Positions 15,375-25,106 of a stretch of 64,000 nucleotides of DNA are shown here, piece by piece. Each line of letters opens with the position of its first letter. The stretch's first letter is position 1. The DNA comes from Mesobacillus subterraneus (GTDB lineage: Bacteria > Bacillota > Bacilli > Bacillales > Cytobacillaceae). A model generated the notes under the pieces. The model was not told where the DNA came from, did not search any database, and saw only the letters and a list, made by a program, of their open reading frames with translations. The stretch is from the NCBI RefSeq assembly GCF_023715485.1, contig NZ_JAMBOF010000008.1, forward strand, positions 162,095 to 226,094. The letters run 5' to 3'. A program made the position numbers and the translations under genes.

Positions 15375-17325
15375 CGCCTTTCCTTGCTTGCATTTTCGTT
15401 TTTGCGCCCAGCAATATGCTTATATCGTCAATGGTTTCCTCAGCTATTACACGACCGTTTAAGATTGATTGAATGATAATAGGCTGTCTTACAGTTTCCT
15501 GTTGAGTCATCGCTCTTGAATCATTAGCTGAATGAATCTTCGTATTTTTCGGAAGCTCAACAATTTCTGGTCCGTGTTCTCCAACCCACGTTGCACCGCC
15601 TCTGAAATTGCTTGTGCCTGTGTAGTTTCTGCCTATGTTGTAATCACCTGTGGACACTCGCCTTTCTTCCACAGTAACAGTTTTCTTCTTGGCTTCCTTG
15701 TTGTTCCATCTACCTAGCCAATCAAGAGCTAGTTTAATTGCGCTTGTCACAGCATCGAAAACATCTACCACAAATTGAATCGCCTCAACTACTTTCTCCA
15801 TGTTTTCAGAAATGGCTTTTTTAATTGCCGGCATATGAGGCTCAATCCATTCCCACAATTTCTTTAGGGCAGGTAGCAGTAAATTTTCAAAAATACCCCA
15901 GGCGATTTCGACTACATTTTTTATAACGGTGAAAGCTGTTTCGATGATGCTTTTAATTTGTGGCATATGTGCTTGTACCCAACCATATACAGAAGCGAGG
16001 ATAGGTAGCAAGTTGTTTTTGAAGAAAGACCACGCATTTCGTACTACTTCTGTAATTTTGTTAAATACTTGCTGAACTGTCGCTCGGATCGTTGGCATGT
16101 GGCCCATAACCCAATTAAACAAATCCTTAAAAATAGGAAGCAAGTTAGTTTTAAAGAAGTTCCACGCAGTAGATACCACTTCAATAACTGCGTTGAATAC
16201 ATCCAGAGCCACCTCTTTTACTATTGGGAAGTAAGAAGAAACAGTGTCGTAAATTTTTTTGATGTAGTCAACCAAATTCCAAAGGAAATTATTAATAGCA
16301 ACCGCTTTTTCCAATCCGAAGTTATCAACAAACCATGTCATATCTCCGGTTCCAAGCATCATGTCATAAACCGCTTTTAGACCATCACCCATAAAGCCTA
16401 TAGCATCTGATATAGCAGTAACTGTGTTCACAAGTGGGGCAGGAAATATTTCGCTTAATGCCGCTTTAAGGCCTTTATCCTTCAATGTGCTGGAGAATCT
16501 TTCGATGATTGGCATAATTGCGCTTAAAGTGCCTTTCAGCCGCTCGAAAGCCCCTTTCATCAATTCTCCGCTAATCATGGAAAGGTTATCTTTAAGAGTA
16601 CTCATCATACCAGTGAGTGTCTTACTCTGCTTTTCTGCTGAGCCTTCCACACTTTTAGCGATTTTGTCAAAGGCTTTCAGGTATATGTCAGAAGTTAATT
16701 TCCCTTGGCTAGCCATTTTCTTTACATCGCCAACAGTTATACCCAATTGCTCTGAAATGGCTTTGTAAATCGGAATACCTCTGTCTTGAAGCACATTCAA
16801 GTCCTCTGTGTAAGCCAATCCAGCCTGACGAACCTGTGACATTTGGCGAGTTAATTCCTCTGCTTCATGTGCTGGAATATTAAATGCACCGGATATGTCG
16901 GCTACCTTGGTTAATTCATCAAATAAGGCTTTCCCCTCTAGTCCGGCATTGTGCATATACTTCGCCATCATATCAACTTGACCAGTCTCAAATTGAGTAT
17001 TTTTGGCAAACTTTCCAATGTCGGAAAGCATGGCTTGAGCTTCTTTTTGTGTACCTAGAAGCGTTTCCCATGCAACTGCGCTGTTTTCCATCATGGAATT
17101 ATAGGCGATACCTGTTTTCCCAATGACTCCGCCAAGTGCCAGAAGTCCAGCTCCTGCTGCTGCTGCTCCTGCTACTACTGCTGCCCCCATCATTCCACCG
17201 GCTGACTTAAAGAATCCACCTAATCGGCTTCCTGTTCTTTCACCTTGCCTATCGATGTTTTCTAGTCCTCGTCTTGCTTGATCGTCGTGTAAGGCTATCG
17301 TACCGAAGAGCCTAAAAAGTTCCAA
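15358..17325 (-). CDS. Tail tape measure protein
   Basis: 655 codons, short for a siphophage and so predicting a short tail. N-terminal TMP domain: GLENIDRQGERTGSRLGGF, MMENSAVAWETLLGTQKEAQAML, QDRGIPIYKAISEQLGITVGDVKK. A hydrophobic Ala/Gly segment lies near residues 45-75. The centre carries three copies of a 45-residue unit (pattern NxxxEVVxxAWxFFKxNLLPIxxxxxxWVxxHMPxI), the kind of periodic helical repeat that sets tail length. Ends with WVGEHGPEIVELPKNTKI, a common tape-measure C-terminal motif. Confidence 0.95.
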   Translation of the reverse strand: MELFRLFGTIALHDDQARRGLENIDRQGERTGSRLGGFFKSAGGMMGAAVVAGAAAAGAGLLALGGVIGKTGIAYNSMMENSAVAWETLLGTQKEAQAMLSDIGKFAKNTQFETGQVDMMAKYMHNAGLEGKALFDELTKVADISGAFNIPAHEAEELTRQMSQVRQAGLAYTEDLNVLQDRGIPIYKAISEQLGITVGDVKKMASQGKLTSDIYLKAFDKIAKSVEGSAEKQSKTLTGMMSTLKDNLSMISGELMKGAFERLKGTLSAIMPIIERFSSTLKDKGLKAALSEIFPAPLVNTVTAISDAIGFMGDGLKAVYDMMLGTGDMTWFVDNFGLEKAVAINNFLWNLVDYIKKIYDTVSSYFPIVKEVALDVFNAVIEVVSTAWNFFKTNLLPIFKDLFNWVMGHMPTIRATVQQVFNKITEVVRNAWSFFKNNLLPILASVYGWVQAHMPQIKSIIETAFTVIKNVVEIAWGIFENLLLPALKKLWEWIEPHMPAIKKAISENMEKVVEAIQFVVDVFDAVTSAIKLALDWLGRWNNKEAKKKTVTVEERRVSTGDYNIGRNYTGTSNFRGGATWVGEHGPEIVELPKNTKIHSANDSRAMTQQETVRQPIIIQSILNGRVIAEETIDDISILLGAKTKMQARKGGVVFG

Positions 17326-17368
17326 TATTTTCCACCTCTTTTCTAAAAGGCAAATAAAAAAAGCGCAC

Positions 17369-17955
17369 CTAAGTACGCTTCATCATTTTCAATATATCCT
17401 CGGCATCTTGAATCACTTCGTCATCTGACCGATTATCTTTTTCCCTTTGTGGCTCTTTGATTTTTTGCAAGAATTTATTAAATGGTGTTTCGGATTTCGC
17501 TTTGCCATCAAAGGTCAGCCATAATTCCCATGCAGCACGGTCAGTATCCTTCTCAATCGCTTTCATTAGCATATCCATGCCATAGTCATAGGGAAGGTTT
17601 AACACACTGTCAGGGGCATTGTAGCGAGAATAGATAAGGTCCAGATGTTCTACTTCATCAATTTGCCAACTTGCTGAAAAAAACTTTGCAAGCCTTTAAT
17701 ATTCTTAAAGTCCTCAATCATTTTCGCTGCTTCTTCAAAATCCATTTTAGCCAATTCATCAGGCTTAATTCCCTTTAAATCGGCTAGAAATTCAAGGACT
17801 TCTTCCTCAGCTTCCCCGATGTTTTCCACAAACTTGAAAACGAGATCCGCGCCAAGCTGCTCCTGGGTCATACCGTCTTGCACATCAGGTCGAATGTGCA
17901 TCTTTTTAAGAATACGAGATACCGCAAAGGCATCTTTAAATTTTAGATTACGCAT
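17369..17955 (-). CDS. Tail assembly chaperone gpGT-type fusion made by -1 frameshift
   Basis: The upstream frame (from 17955) reaches the heptamer T TTT TTT at 17683-17677, in register with codons AGT TTT TTT. A -1 shift there continues as TCA GCA AGT TGG CAA... without stop into the second ORF (MLNLPYDYGMDM...ILKMMKRT) to 17369. The junction region SASWQIDEVEHLDL matches the Trp-containing start of the T domain in related phages. In the family the minor fusion product and the major product bind the tape measure and tube protein. Confidence 0.85.
17650..17955 (-). CDS. Tail assembly chaperone gpG-type
   Basis: 101 codons, acidic and helical (DMTQEQLGADLVFKFVENIGEAEEEVLEFLADLKGI). Located between tube protein and tape measure as usual for the pre-frame product of the chaperone pair. 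The stop at 17650 lies 27 bases after the slippery T7. Confidence 0.88.
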   Translation of the reverse strand: MRNLKFKDAFAVSRILKKMHIRPDVQDGMTQEQLGADLVFKFVENIGEAEEEVLEFLADLKGIKPDELAKMDFEEAAKMIEDFKNIKGLQSFFQQVGKLMK

Positions 17956-17970
17956 GTTTTACACCTTCCA

Positions 17971-18561
17971 TTATGGAGTTACTGCGATTTTCGGCATATA
18001 TATACGGAAAGGCGCGCTGCCTAGTTCCACATTGTCTGCTCCGTAATGTCCACGGAAGCGAACCGGCACGACTGTCTCACTCTTATCCTCAGTGCTGATG
18101 GAGAGTCCTTCCACAGATAGAGCGTTGTCGATGACAATGACGATAGGGTCACTCGAACCACTGATGCGACCAACAAAAGCCACGTTGTCAAGGTAATCGG
18201 TTAGTTCAATTTTCCCTTTAGTTGTGATAATGTCATAGTGTGTGTCTGATGTATCAACCTGACCGCCAGCAATTGCAAGAGCAAGGTTTTGCGCTGTCAA
18301 TTCCTTTAGATTTACGACTAATTCAGGAGATTCGGAGTCAATGACTGTGTTACCCATTCCGGCTCCTTTAAGGCCATCTACTTCAATTACACGTGTTTCT
18401 TGAGCAAGTGAAAACTCATTACCGCCGCTAGTTGCTCCCAGCAAACTTCCTGTGAAGTCTCCTGTTAATTCGTCATAAGTCACATTTGTGTAAATCGCAC
18501 CGGCATCAAGTAGATAATGAAGTGGTGAATTGCTTGTATAGCCTGTCGTTTGTAATGCCAT
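17971..18561 (-). CDS. Major tail tube protein
   Basis: 196 codons. Typical tube sequence: MALQTTGYTSNSPLHYLLDAGAIYTNV, central EVDGLKGAGMGNTVID (tube loop), LTDYLDNVAFVGRISGSSDPIVIV and VPVRFRGHYGADNVELGSAPFRIYMP. It has its own ribosome site and precedes the tail chaperones. Polymerises round the tape measure. Confidence 0.9.
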   Translation of the reverse strand: MALQTTGYTSNSPLHYLLDAGAIYTNVTYDELTGDFTGSLLGATSGGNEFSLAQETRVIEVDGLKGAGMGNTVIDSESPELVVNLKELTAQNLALAIAGGQVDTSDTHYDIITTKGKIELTDYLDNVAFVGRISGSSDPIVIVIDNALSVEGLSISTEDKSETVVPVRFRGHYGADNVELGSAPFRIYMPKIAVTP

Positions 18562-18570
18562 TTAATATCC

Positions 18571-18933
18571 CTACCTTTCAAATAGTCTTCCAAGATATAT
18601 ATTTGTGCGCCTGTTTAAACTCGGATCATCATCCACAACTGGCAATCGCCTGTCGCTGTGGAAGTGAACGAATAATTTTTCAGTGAATATGTTAGCTTCT
18701 TTAAAGCTTGAATGGACATTTTCCATCATCGTTTCGAGTGCTGTCGTATCCGCTGTATTATCCCATCCATCCACATCAAGAGTGAGAAGGCTTAAACCAT
18801 CTTCAAGATTTGTAATTTCAAACGAATAAACAAGATAAGGGAATACCGCTGTTTCGGGTGCTCTGAGGAAGTAGACACGAGGATGGATGGCTTTCAGCCG
18901 AGTATTTAATAGTTTTCTAATTTCCAGCATCAT
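18571..18933 (-). CDS. Tail terminator/tail completion protein
   Basis: 120 codons from ATG 18933 (GTGAGGA 7 bases upstream). MLEIRKLLNTRLKAIHPRVYFLRAPETAVFPYLVYSFE and DVDGWDNTADTTALETMMENVHSSF match the alpha/beta fold of gpU/gp17-like tail terminators. Overlaps the preceding gene by 17 bases. Caps the tube and joins it to the neck. Confidence 0.8.
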   Translation of the reverse strand: MMLEIRKLLNTRLKAIHPRVYFLRAPETAVFPYLVYSFEITNLEDGLSLLTLDVDGWDNTADTTALETMMENVHSSFKEANIFTEKLFVHFHSDRRLPVVDDDPSLNRRTNIYLGRLFER

Positions 18934-19366
18934 CGCCAATATCCTCACTTTCGTCTATTAATCCCATTGCCCTGTTTTCGTTTTCGATTTCTTTAATATA
19001 CTTTCCAGCAATTTTTCTGATTTCGAGAATGTTTTCGTAAGTTGTGGAACGAATAATGGAGCGTTTGGGTTGGTTGTGACTTCCGATTTCCTGCTGGGTA
19101 GAGTACCACGTATCATGCTTCACACCTATCTGCAAATCCGCCTCAATCCGTCTGTTCCAATACTGGAATGCATTAGGAATACGTTTACCGCGTTTCATAC
19201 CAGGCATTTTCCGCGCTTTGTCGAGCATCCTTCTTCTGAGAAGTTTAGCAATATCCCGCAAGGCTCCACGCATTAGCTCTCTCATTGTATATTGCGCTCT
19301 GTCCACATTAGAGACATAGGTGATTCCGTTTCTTCTTACCCTGACCACGCTTCTAGGCATTGGCAT
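18917..19366 (-). CDS. HK97 gp10-like neck/tail component
   Basis: 149 codons. Very basic middle (LRRRMLDKARKMPGMKRGKRIPNAFQYWNRR) and EIGSHNQPKRSIIRSTTYENILEIRKIAGKY, the signature of the HK97-gp10_like family acting at the head-tail junction. Starts one base inside the preceding stop. Confidence 0.85.
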   Translation of the reverse strand: MPMPRSVVRVRRNGITYVSNVDRAQYTMRELMRGALRDIAKLLRRRMLDKARKMPGMKRGKRIPNAFQYWNRRIEADLQIGVKHDTWYSTQQEIGSHNQPKRSIIRSTTYENILEIRKIAGKYIKEIENENRAMGLIDESEDIGDDAGN

Positions 19367-19686
19367 TACGCATCAACCCCTTGGCATACCAATTCCACCG
19401 TTTCAAAGTCGGCAATATCCTTCGACTTCTTTTGCTTATAATGGCGAATCACCTTATAAGTGTTCCCGTCATGTTCCACTCGTTGTTGACCGTCATAGTC
19501 ATACATATTCACTGCAAATACAACCTCTGGCCTCATGCCCGCCTGTGCAGCTGCATAGTGCTCTGAACGAGTAACGGATAATTCCTCACACAAAACAACG
19601 AGCCTGGATTCGGATTCGATTAAATCCCCAAGCTCGTTCTCTGTGTAAGATATTCCAATTAAAGTTAATTCATCATCAAAGGTCAT
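19366..19686 (-). CDS. Head closure (stopper) protein
   Basis: 106 codons. MTFDDELTLIGISYTENELGDLIES and RPEVVFAVNMYDYDGQQRVEHDGNTYKVIRHY match the small SH3-like beta barrel of phage head-tail joining proteins. Overlaps its neighbours by a few bases. Confidence 0.82.
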   Translation of the reverse strand: MTFDDELTLIGISYTENELGDLIESESRLVVLCEELSVTRSEHYAAAQAGMRPEVVFAVNMYDYDGQQRVEHDGNTYKVIRHYKQKKSKDIADFETVELVCQGVDA

Positions 19687-19979
19687 GGAGTATCACTTCC
19701 TGATACAGCTTGCACATATAATTCATTCAGTCTGAATTGTAGATGCCTAGGAGTGCCCTCCATGCTGTCACGGTTTTGATACCGCCATGTAACCAGATCC
19801 ACCACAAACATTAAATGATGATCTTCATTCGTTACATCAAGAGTTAAACCCTTGACAACTTCCAACTCTTTAGCCACACCTTTTATAATCGCTGCTATAT
19901 AGGTGTCACGCACCGTTGAACGAATACCAAGCCTGTCTTTAACCAGGCTCAGTACCGTTGCAAGTTCTTGTTCTAGCAT
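19683..19979 (-). CDS. Head-tail connector (gp6/adaptor-like)
   Basis: 98 codons from ATG 19979, whose A is shared with the preceding TGA. Helical protein with DTYIAAIIKGVAKELEVVKGL and LMFVVDLVTWRYQNRDSMEGTPRHLQFRLNELYV, the pattern of gp6-type adaptors that sit below the portal. Confidence 0.85.
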   Translation of the reverse strand: MLEQELATVLSLVKDRLGIRSTVRDTYIAAIIKGVAKELEVVKGLTLDVTNEDHHLMFVVDLVTWRYQNRDSMEGTPRHLQFRLNELYVQAVSGSDTP

Positions 19980-20155
19980 CACTTATCATCTACTTCCGCA
20001 ATGACCGGTTCACCCAGGGTATTATCGGAGCTTGACAATTCTTCGATACGCTCCTTTTTTGCACGTCCAGAGCGAGGGAACTTGTCCCCCACTCTATAAA
20101 CGTGGTTTTCGTCCTGGAGATCCGTGAACGCTTTAATTACTTTATATTTAGCCAT
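19979..20155 (-). CDS. Small protein between capsid and connector genes
   Basis: 58 codons, MAKYKVIKAFTDLQDENHVYRVGDKFPRSGR... ending EVDDK. The motif Y-x-V-G-D-x-(F/Y)-P is common in a small family found just after the major capsid gene in Firmicute phages. It shares TGATG with the connector gene. Function unknown; may be a head or Rho-like-fold minor protein. Confidence 0.75.
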   Translation of the reverse strand: MAKYKVIKAFTDLQDENHVYRVGDKFPRSGRAKKERIEELSSSDNTLGEPVIAEVDDK

Positions 20156-20180
20156 TTCACATCATCCCTTCTAAGTTAGA

Positions 20181-21614
20181 TTAAACCGCAGGAGCCTCAG
20201 TGTTAGCTTCGTCAGGAGCAAATGTCACTGTAGTCGTAGGAGCCGCGCCCATGATATTCATTGCCACGAATCCATTTCCTGAAATAGGACGGCCATCATA
20301 ACGAGCAGTTGCTTTATAAACTGTGTTATCCTCAATGAATTGAACATGTTCAGATTGTGCAAAAGTAGATCCAGAACGTTCAGCAAGGATATAGTGAGCA
20401 CCGTAACCACCAACAATATCTCCGTCTGCCATGAACGGAAGGACAACAATATCCCCGCCAATTACTGGCATTGTTCCGTTCACACTTGAAACGATAGCAC
20501 CCGCAGCATTAAATTCCACCATTTGTGCCTGGATTTCTGTGTAAGTGTTTTCGTTCATTGCCCAGAACTTTTGACCGTTGCCATAGTTGCCCTTTGCCTT
20601 ACCGCTGAAACGTACAAGGTTAGCAAACAATTCTTTAGCATCCGCACCTGTTACCTGTCCGACATTAGTTGCTGAAAGGTTTGACCAAGCGCGTTCATTT
20701 GTTCCCCAGTAAGCAGGCTGGGCAATTTCTGCTAGTCGAGTAACAATACCGACTGGCATTTTTACGCCTGTTCCGTACAGGATTGCCTTGTCAATCGCAA
20801 GACCAAGAGCTTGTCCTAGAGCATCGAAGATTTCATTAGCAAGGTTGAAGTCTGAATCTTCAAGAGTCGCATTACATACAGGGATGTAACCGCCCACTTT
20901 GTAGCCATCCATTTCAACTTGGTAGAAACGAAGTGCCAATTCATTCAGCTTTGCGCATGCCTCTGTCCACACTGCTTCTGGAATGTCACCGACAATGTTA
21001 GTACGAGAAGTGCCTTTTAGGCCACGAACATTTACTTTATTAATCAGTTTTGAATAACGGTGAAGATTGTCGCGAATCAAGCCAAGAACTGTGTCAGGAA
21101 TGCCCAAGCCAGCACCTTCGACTGCACGTTGCTTCATTTGGTTTTCTTTTGGTACGCTTCTTTCACGGATGCTAGTTAAGAAATCCTTTACTTCTTGACG
21201 TTCAACAAACACAGTTGCTGCAGAACGCTCTTGTCCTTTGAAAAATCCTTTATTCACTTTCATTCGTGTTTCCCCCTCGACAATAATAGTTTTTGTTTGC
21301 GTTTCAGGTGCTGAAGATCGTTGACCATCGTCATTCTTTGGAGCCTGTTGGTTCAATTCTTCAAGCTCGCCTTCAAGCTCTTGAATTTCCGCATCAAGCT
21401 TTGATTTCTTTTCATCGTTTTCCGACTTTTCGCCTTCAAGCTTCTCGATTTCGCCTTCCACAGTTTGAACTTCTTCATCACTGTTGGCTTCCTCGATTGC
21501 CTTCTCCAATTCTGCTGATCTAGTGGTATAAGATTCTTCATTCTTCACTAGCTCAGCAAGCAAGCTTTTACGCTGCTCAATTTTCTTAGCCAGCATGAGT
21601 TGTTTTAATGCCAT
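20181..21614 (-). CDS. HK97-fold major capsid protein with N-terminal scaffold (delta) domain
   Basis: 477 codons. The first 115 residues are a charged coiled coil acting as the built-in scaffold, cut off by the protease after assembly in this family. The shell domain follows with VRGLKGTSRTNIVGDIPEAVW, KVGGYIPVCNATLEDSDFNLANEIFDALGQALGLAIDKAILYG, NGTMPVIGGDIVVLPFMADGDIVGGY, all typical. It overlaps the protease gene by 29 bases. Confidence 0.95.
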   Translation of the reverse strand: MALKQLMLAKKIEQRKSLLAELVKNEESYTTRSAELEKAIEEANSDEEVQTVEGEIEKLEGEKSENDEKKSKLDAEIQELEGELEELNQQAPKNDDGQRSSAPETQTKTIIVEGETRMKVNKGFFKGQERSAATVFVERQEVKDFLTSIRERSVPKENQMKQRAVEGAGLGIPDTVLGLIRDNLHRYSKLINKVNVRGLKGTSRTNIVGDIPEAVWTEACAKLNELALRFYQVEMDGYKVGGYIPVCNATLEDSDFNLANEIFDALGQALGLAIDKAILYGTGVKMPVGIVTRLAEIAQPAYWGTNERAWSNLSATNVGQVTGADAKELFANLVRFSGKAKGNYGNGQKFWAMNENTYTEIQAQMVEFNAAGAIVSSVNGTMPVIGGDIVVLPFMADGDIVGGYGAHYILAERSGSTFAQSEHVQFIEDNTVYKATARYDGRPISGNGFVAMNIMGAAPTTTVTFAPDEANTEAPAV

Positions 21615-22173
21615 TGTTTAATCGCTCCCTTAACTTTGATTTTTTTGTTTCGAGCATTCGCTTCTTGTGCTGCTGTGCATCTTGTTGCCGCGCTTGTACA
21701 GAAGTTTGTGGATAAGCTGGGAATGTCACTGGGGACACTTCCTTTAAATCCATATCTAAAACATTGAACTTTACTGAGCCATCATCACGATGTTCAATCT
21801 GTTCATCAATCGGAATGAATCCAAAGGAACAAGCGTTAATATCCCCGCGTTCAATTCGTGCGTAGATGTCATTGGCTTGCTTATCATTCGGATTGACCTT
21901 CACACTTCCCCACAAGCCCATATCATCGGCTCGTAGTTCAAGGGTGCTGTTGCCTGTCCTACCTAAAACCACCGCTGAATCATGGTTAAATAAGCACCTG
22001 ATGTCATTAGCTCGCAAGCTGTTTGCAACTGCGCTCGGTTTGATTTCCTCAAACATTCCTCGCATCAATTCAGTTTCCTGATTGAATCGAATAAAATAAC
22101 CTTCGATATACTTGGCATCGTTTTCTGCCCGCGTTTTGAAGTCGGTTTTAAAATACATCTCGCGTGTTTCCAC
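21586..22173 (-). CDS. HK97-family prohead protease
   Basis: 195 codons. Catalytic His in LFNHDSAVVLGRT and Ser in INACSFGFIP are both visible; MDLKEVSPVTFPAYPQT is the usual final motif. It shares one base with the portal stop and overlaps the capsid start. It matures the capsid scaffold domain. Confidence 0.93.
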   Translation of the reverse strand: METREMYFKTDFKTRAENDAKYIEGYFIRFNQETELMRGMFEEIKPSAVANSLRANDIRCLFNHDSAVVLGRTGNSTLELRADDMGLWGSVKVNPNDKQANDIYARIERGDINACSFGFIPIDEQIEHRDDGSVKFNVLDMDLKEVSPVTFPAYPQTSVQARQQDAQQHKKRMLETKKSKLRERLNNGIKTTHAG

Positions 22174-23366
22174 TAATTATCACCACCCTTCAATTTCTCC
22201 TGGTCGCCTAGTCGGTCAGCCGGGATATAGTTTTCTAAAGCTAATAAATCATTCATGCGATCATCAGGACTTAATCCCATCCAATCGCGCCATTCGTTTC
22301 TATCCATTGCCATCCTGTCAACCATCTGACCGCCAGCAGTTACCAATTCATTCAAATCATAGGCATATAGACTACGAGAGTTGAATTTGAAATACATAGA
22401 ATCACTGATTAATAGCTTTCTGGTCATTTCCTGCTCTAAGCCTTTAGCAATTGGAAGGATGGTTGTATTAATGAAATTGTTGTATTCGTCTTTCTTGTAC
22501 TCCCCGACTCCAAGAAAAAAAGCCGGCACTCCAAAGATGCCCGCCACCGTTCTTTTATCAAGTTGTACTGCATCATTAATCGCCAGGTCATTCAATGACA
22601 AAGGTTTAACCTGTTCGACTTCCAGCAATTCAGCCGGGATAATCCAAGGTTTGCCCGCTTCACTGGATGCAAGAAACTTGTCATATACCTTGTCTCTACC
22701 TTCTTCACTGGCGAGTTCCGCAGTTGTGGAATCGACTTTCACGATAAGTGATGGCATATACTTGCCACTCATGAAGCTTTTCTTTGTCGCTGTCGCTTGC
22801 TTCAGGTTGTGGGCAATATCTTTCAACACAATCCTGTACCCTTGCCCCATATAAGGCTTATCAGGATTCGGATTGACAACAAAGTGTAAAATTTCGTCGT
22901 GCCTATATGCTTTGTTGTTATACTCCACTAAATAGGCATCTGATAAGTCTGTGAATCGAACCTTTGACGGACTGAGAGGAATCAATTCATCAATCAAGCC
23001 ATCCTTTAACCTCGGATAAACGACACTATTTCCCTCACCGGCAAGCAGCAACGTATTGACGATGTTATATATCCAATTCTTGCGAGTCATCAATGAATAG
23101 GGATTAATATCAATCTTTCGTGATAATCCATTCTTTACACGAATATCACCATTATCCGTATTCTCCATTAAGTGAATCGTCATGGATGAAACGAGATCCG
23201 CTATTTTGTGGACTGCAATTTTCACTTCTGGATTGTCGGATAGTTTCGTATAACCAGGAACACACAAAGTATCATACGCATCAGTCGATAAAAACCATCC
23301 AGTTGCATCCGTGGTTGTCGGTTCGGCTCGTTTATTTAGATTCTTCCACATATCTCTTAGACCCAT
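22173..23366 (-). CDS. Portal protein, HK97 family
   Basis: 397 codons. [129 protein letters not shown] are the conserved core of the family. Forms the dodecameric ring for DNA entry. Follows the large terminase without a gap. Confidence 0.95.
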   Translation of the reverse strand: MGLRDMWKNLNKRAEPTTTDATGWFLSTDAYDTLCVPGYTKLSDNPEVKIAVHKIADLVSSMTIHLMENTDNGDIRVKNGLSRKIDINPYSLMTRKNWIYNIVNTLLLAGEGNSVVYPRLKDGLIDELIPLSPSKVRFTDLSDAYLVEYNNKAYRHDEILHFVVNPNPDKPYMGQGYRIVLKDIAHNLKQATATKKSFMSGKYMPSLIVKVDSTTAELASEEGRDKVYDKFLASSEAGKPWIIPAELLEVEQVKPLSLNDLAINDAVQLDKRTVAGIFGVPAFFLGVGEYKKDEYNNFINTTILPIAKGLEQEMTRKLLISDSMYFKFNSRSLYAYDLNELVTAGGQMVDRMAMDRNEWRDWMGLSPDDRMNDLLALENYIPADRLGDQEKLKGGDN

Positions 23367-25106
23367 TTACTCACCTCCCCCATTTAACCATCTGGATGCC
23401 GCTTGAGCTTTATCCATGTTTTCGAGCATACGAACTGCCCCGAACACACTCGCATCGAATAAGTCAATGCGTTGCTCAGGTAGTATTTTTTCGTATTGAA
23501 TCATATCATCTGTTTTTTCCACAGCTAGTACATTCTGGATGCAATACTCATAAGCCTGTGAACCGAGATAATAAAACTTTCCTTCTTTCGCTTTCTGTTC
23601 GATTCGTCTGAATCCTTGTGACTTTTTATAAAAATACTGTGGTTGATCCACAATATTGAATCGATTCTTTTTCATGTTCAAGAAAAATTCTTGTCCAAAC
23701 TTTCTATCAAAGCCGATTTGTTTAATCTTGAATCCTTTATTTCGCATCATGATAAACCACTTCACCAAATCGTCATGGTCCACTACTGGAGCATTCGGCA
23801 TTGTGAGCCATCCGTCTTGCTTCCAGCCGAATAGAGGGATATTATCTTCATCCGCTTTTATATGAGCTTGCGTGATAGGGAAGAAACCATGTGTGATTGC
23901 TATGTCCACACCATTGTAAGAACCATATAACGCAGTGGCATTTAAATCATGGACTTTCGCTAAGTCAGCACCGCCAAACCATTCAATCGGTAATTTAGCG
24001 AGCTGTTCAATAGTCCATGAATATTTTTTATTGCTTACCTTAAATTCTTCCACATTGAAATAAGCTTTCATTGCTGAAGTGTAAACGTTGAGTGATTTAG
24101 CAAGGAACGACTTTCTCTGTTGTGGATCATTTTGCGCTTGTCTGGCATCATTGAGCAGTTCTTGAGCTGATACGGAAACATTATAATTAGGATTTGCTTT
24201 TTCGTGTTCTTGTGGGTTTGTATAATCCACATCGCCATTTTCATCCTGGTCTGCTTTCGCAATGAAAACAAAGTATTGTTCGTCTACCACAGTCCCATTT
24301 AAAATCTTTTGACAGTAAGTCATACGGTTGTAGCAGAATGAGTTCATGTTATCCCCAGCAGTAGTGATGCCGATACACAAACTGTTACGATATGCCTTTC
24401 CTGACTCTTTAATGGTGTTGTAGTGGCTGGCGCTTTTATAAAGATGAAGTTCGTCAAGTATCTGGATTAAAGTATTTAACGAGTCCATCCTGTCACTATT
24501 ACCGGCAATGGTTTCAATTCTCATATATCCATCGCCTAAATCGCCGCTGATGCTATGTTCCTGGTTATTATCTAAGATTCGAAAATTATCTTCTTCGCCC
24601 ATTTGCTTTAGGTTGAAGTTGAGGAAGTTGAAGCCTTGCAATGCTTGTTTTAATTTTTCTCCCACAATTACAATTTCCGCACCGGATTTTCTTTCTAATA
24701 TTCCTAATCCCCAAGCTAAAGCCGTATTGAATGGTGTTTTACCATTTTTCCTCGCCAACATTATAAACGCTTCTTTAAATCGTCTGAGGATTGTTCCTTT
24801 GTGGAAGAATCCCAAAAGATTATAAATAACAAATTTCTGCCAAGGCTGTAGATAGAAAGGTGTACCCCTCAAAGGATTGCCATCCATATCCTCACCTTTT
24901 TGGTGAACGAATGTCCTTTCGATAATCCCGATAACAAACTCAGCATCTTTCGGGTTGAAGTCGTAAGCATCATTTTCTAAGTCTCTGAGAAACCTTTCGC
25001 ACATTTGAATTGTTTCTACACAAGCAACTTTTCTGCCTTCCACGATGCTGTTTGCATACTCCATAACAACATCATGGTTTTTTTTAGTCGTTTTCCCCTT
25101 ACTCAA
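23367..25106 (-). CDS. Terminase large subunit
   Basis: 579 codons. Adaptor and ATPase: FYLQPWQKFVIYNLLGF, Walker A-type AFIMLARKNGKTPFNTALAWG, Walker B LIQILDELHLYK, then SLCIGITTAGDNMNSFCYNRM. The nuclease domain includes FGGADLAKVHDLNATALYG (catalytic Asp) and IDLFDASVFGAVRML near the end. Translocates DNA into the prohead and cuts it. Overlaps the small subunit by 8 bases. Confidence 0.95.
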   Translation of the reverse strand: MSKGKTTKKNHDVVMEYANSIVEGRKVACVETIQMCERFLRDLENDAYDFNPKDAEFVIGIIERTFVHQKGEDMDGNPLRGTPFYLQPWQKFVIYNLLGFFHKGTILRRFKEAFIMLARKNGKTPFNTALAWGLGILERKSGAEIVIVGEKLKQALQGFNFLNFNLKQMGEEDNFRILDNNQEHSISGDLGDGYMRIETIAGNSDRMDSLNTLIQILDELHLYKSASHYNTIKESGKAYRNSLCIGITTAGDNMNSFCYNRMTYCQKILNGTVVDEQYFVFIAKADQDENGDVDYTNPQEHEKANPNYNVSVSAQELLNDARQAQNDPQQRKSFLAKSLNVYTSAMKAYFNVEEFKVSNKKYSWTIEQLAKLPIEWFGGADLAKVHDLNATALYGSYNGVDIAITHGFFPITQAHIKADEDNIPLFGWKQDGWLTMPNAPVVDHDDLVKWFIMMRNKGFKIKQIGFDRKFGQEFFLNMKKNRFNIVDQPQYFYKKSQGFRRIEQKAKEGKFYYLGSQAYEYCIQNVLAVEKTDDMIQYEKILPEQRIDLFDASVFGAVRMLENMDKAQAASRWLNGGGE

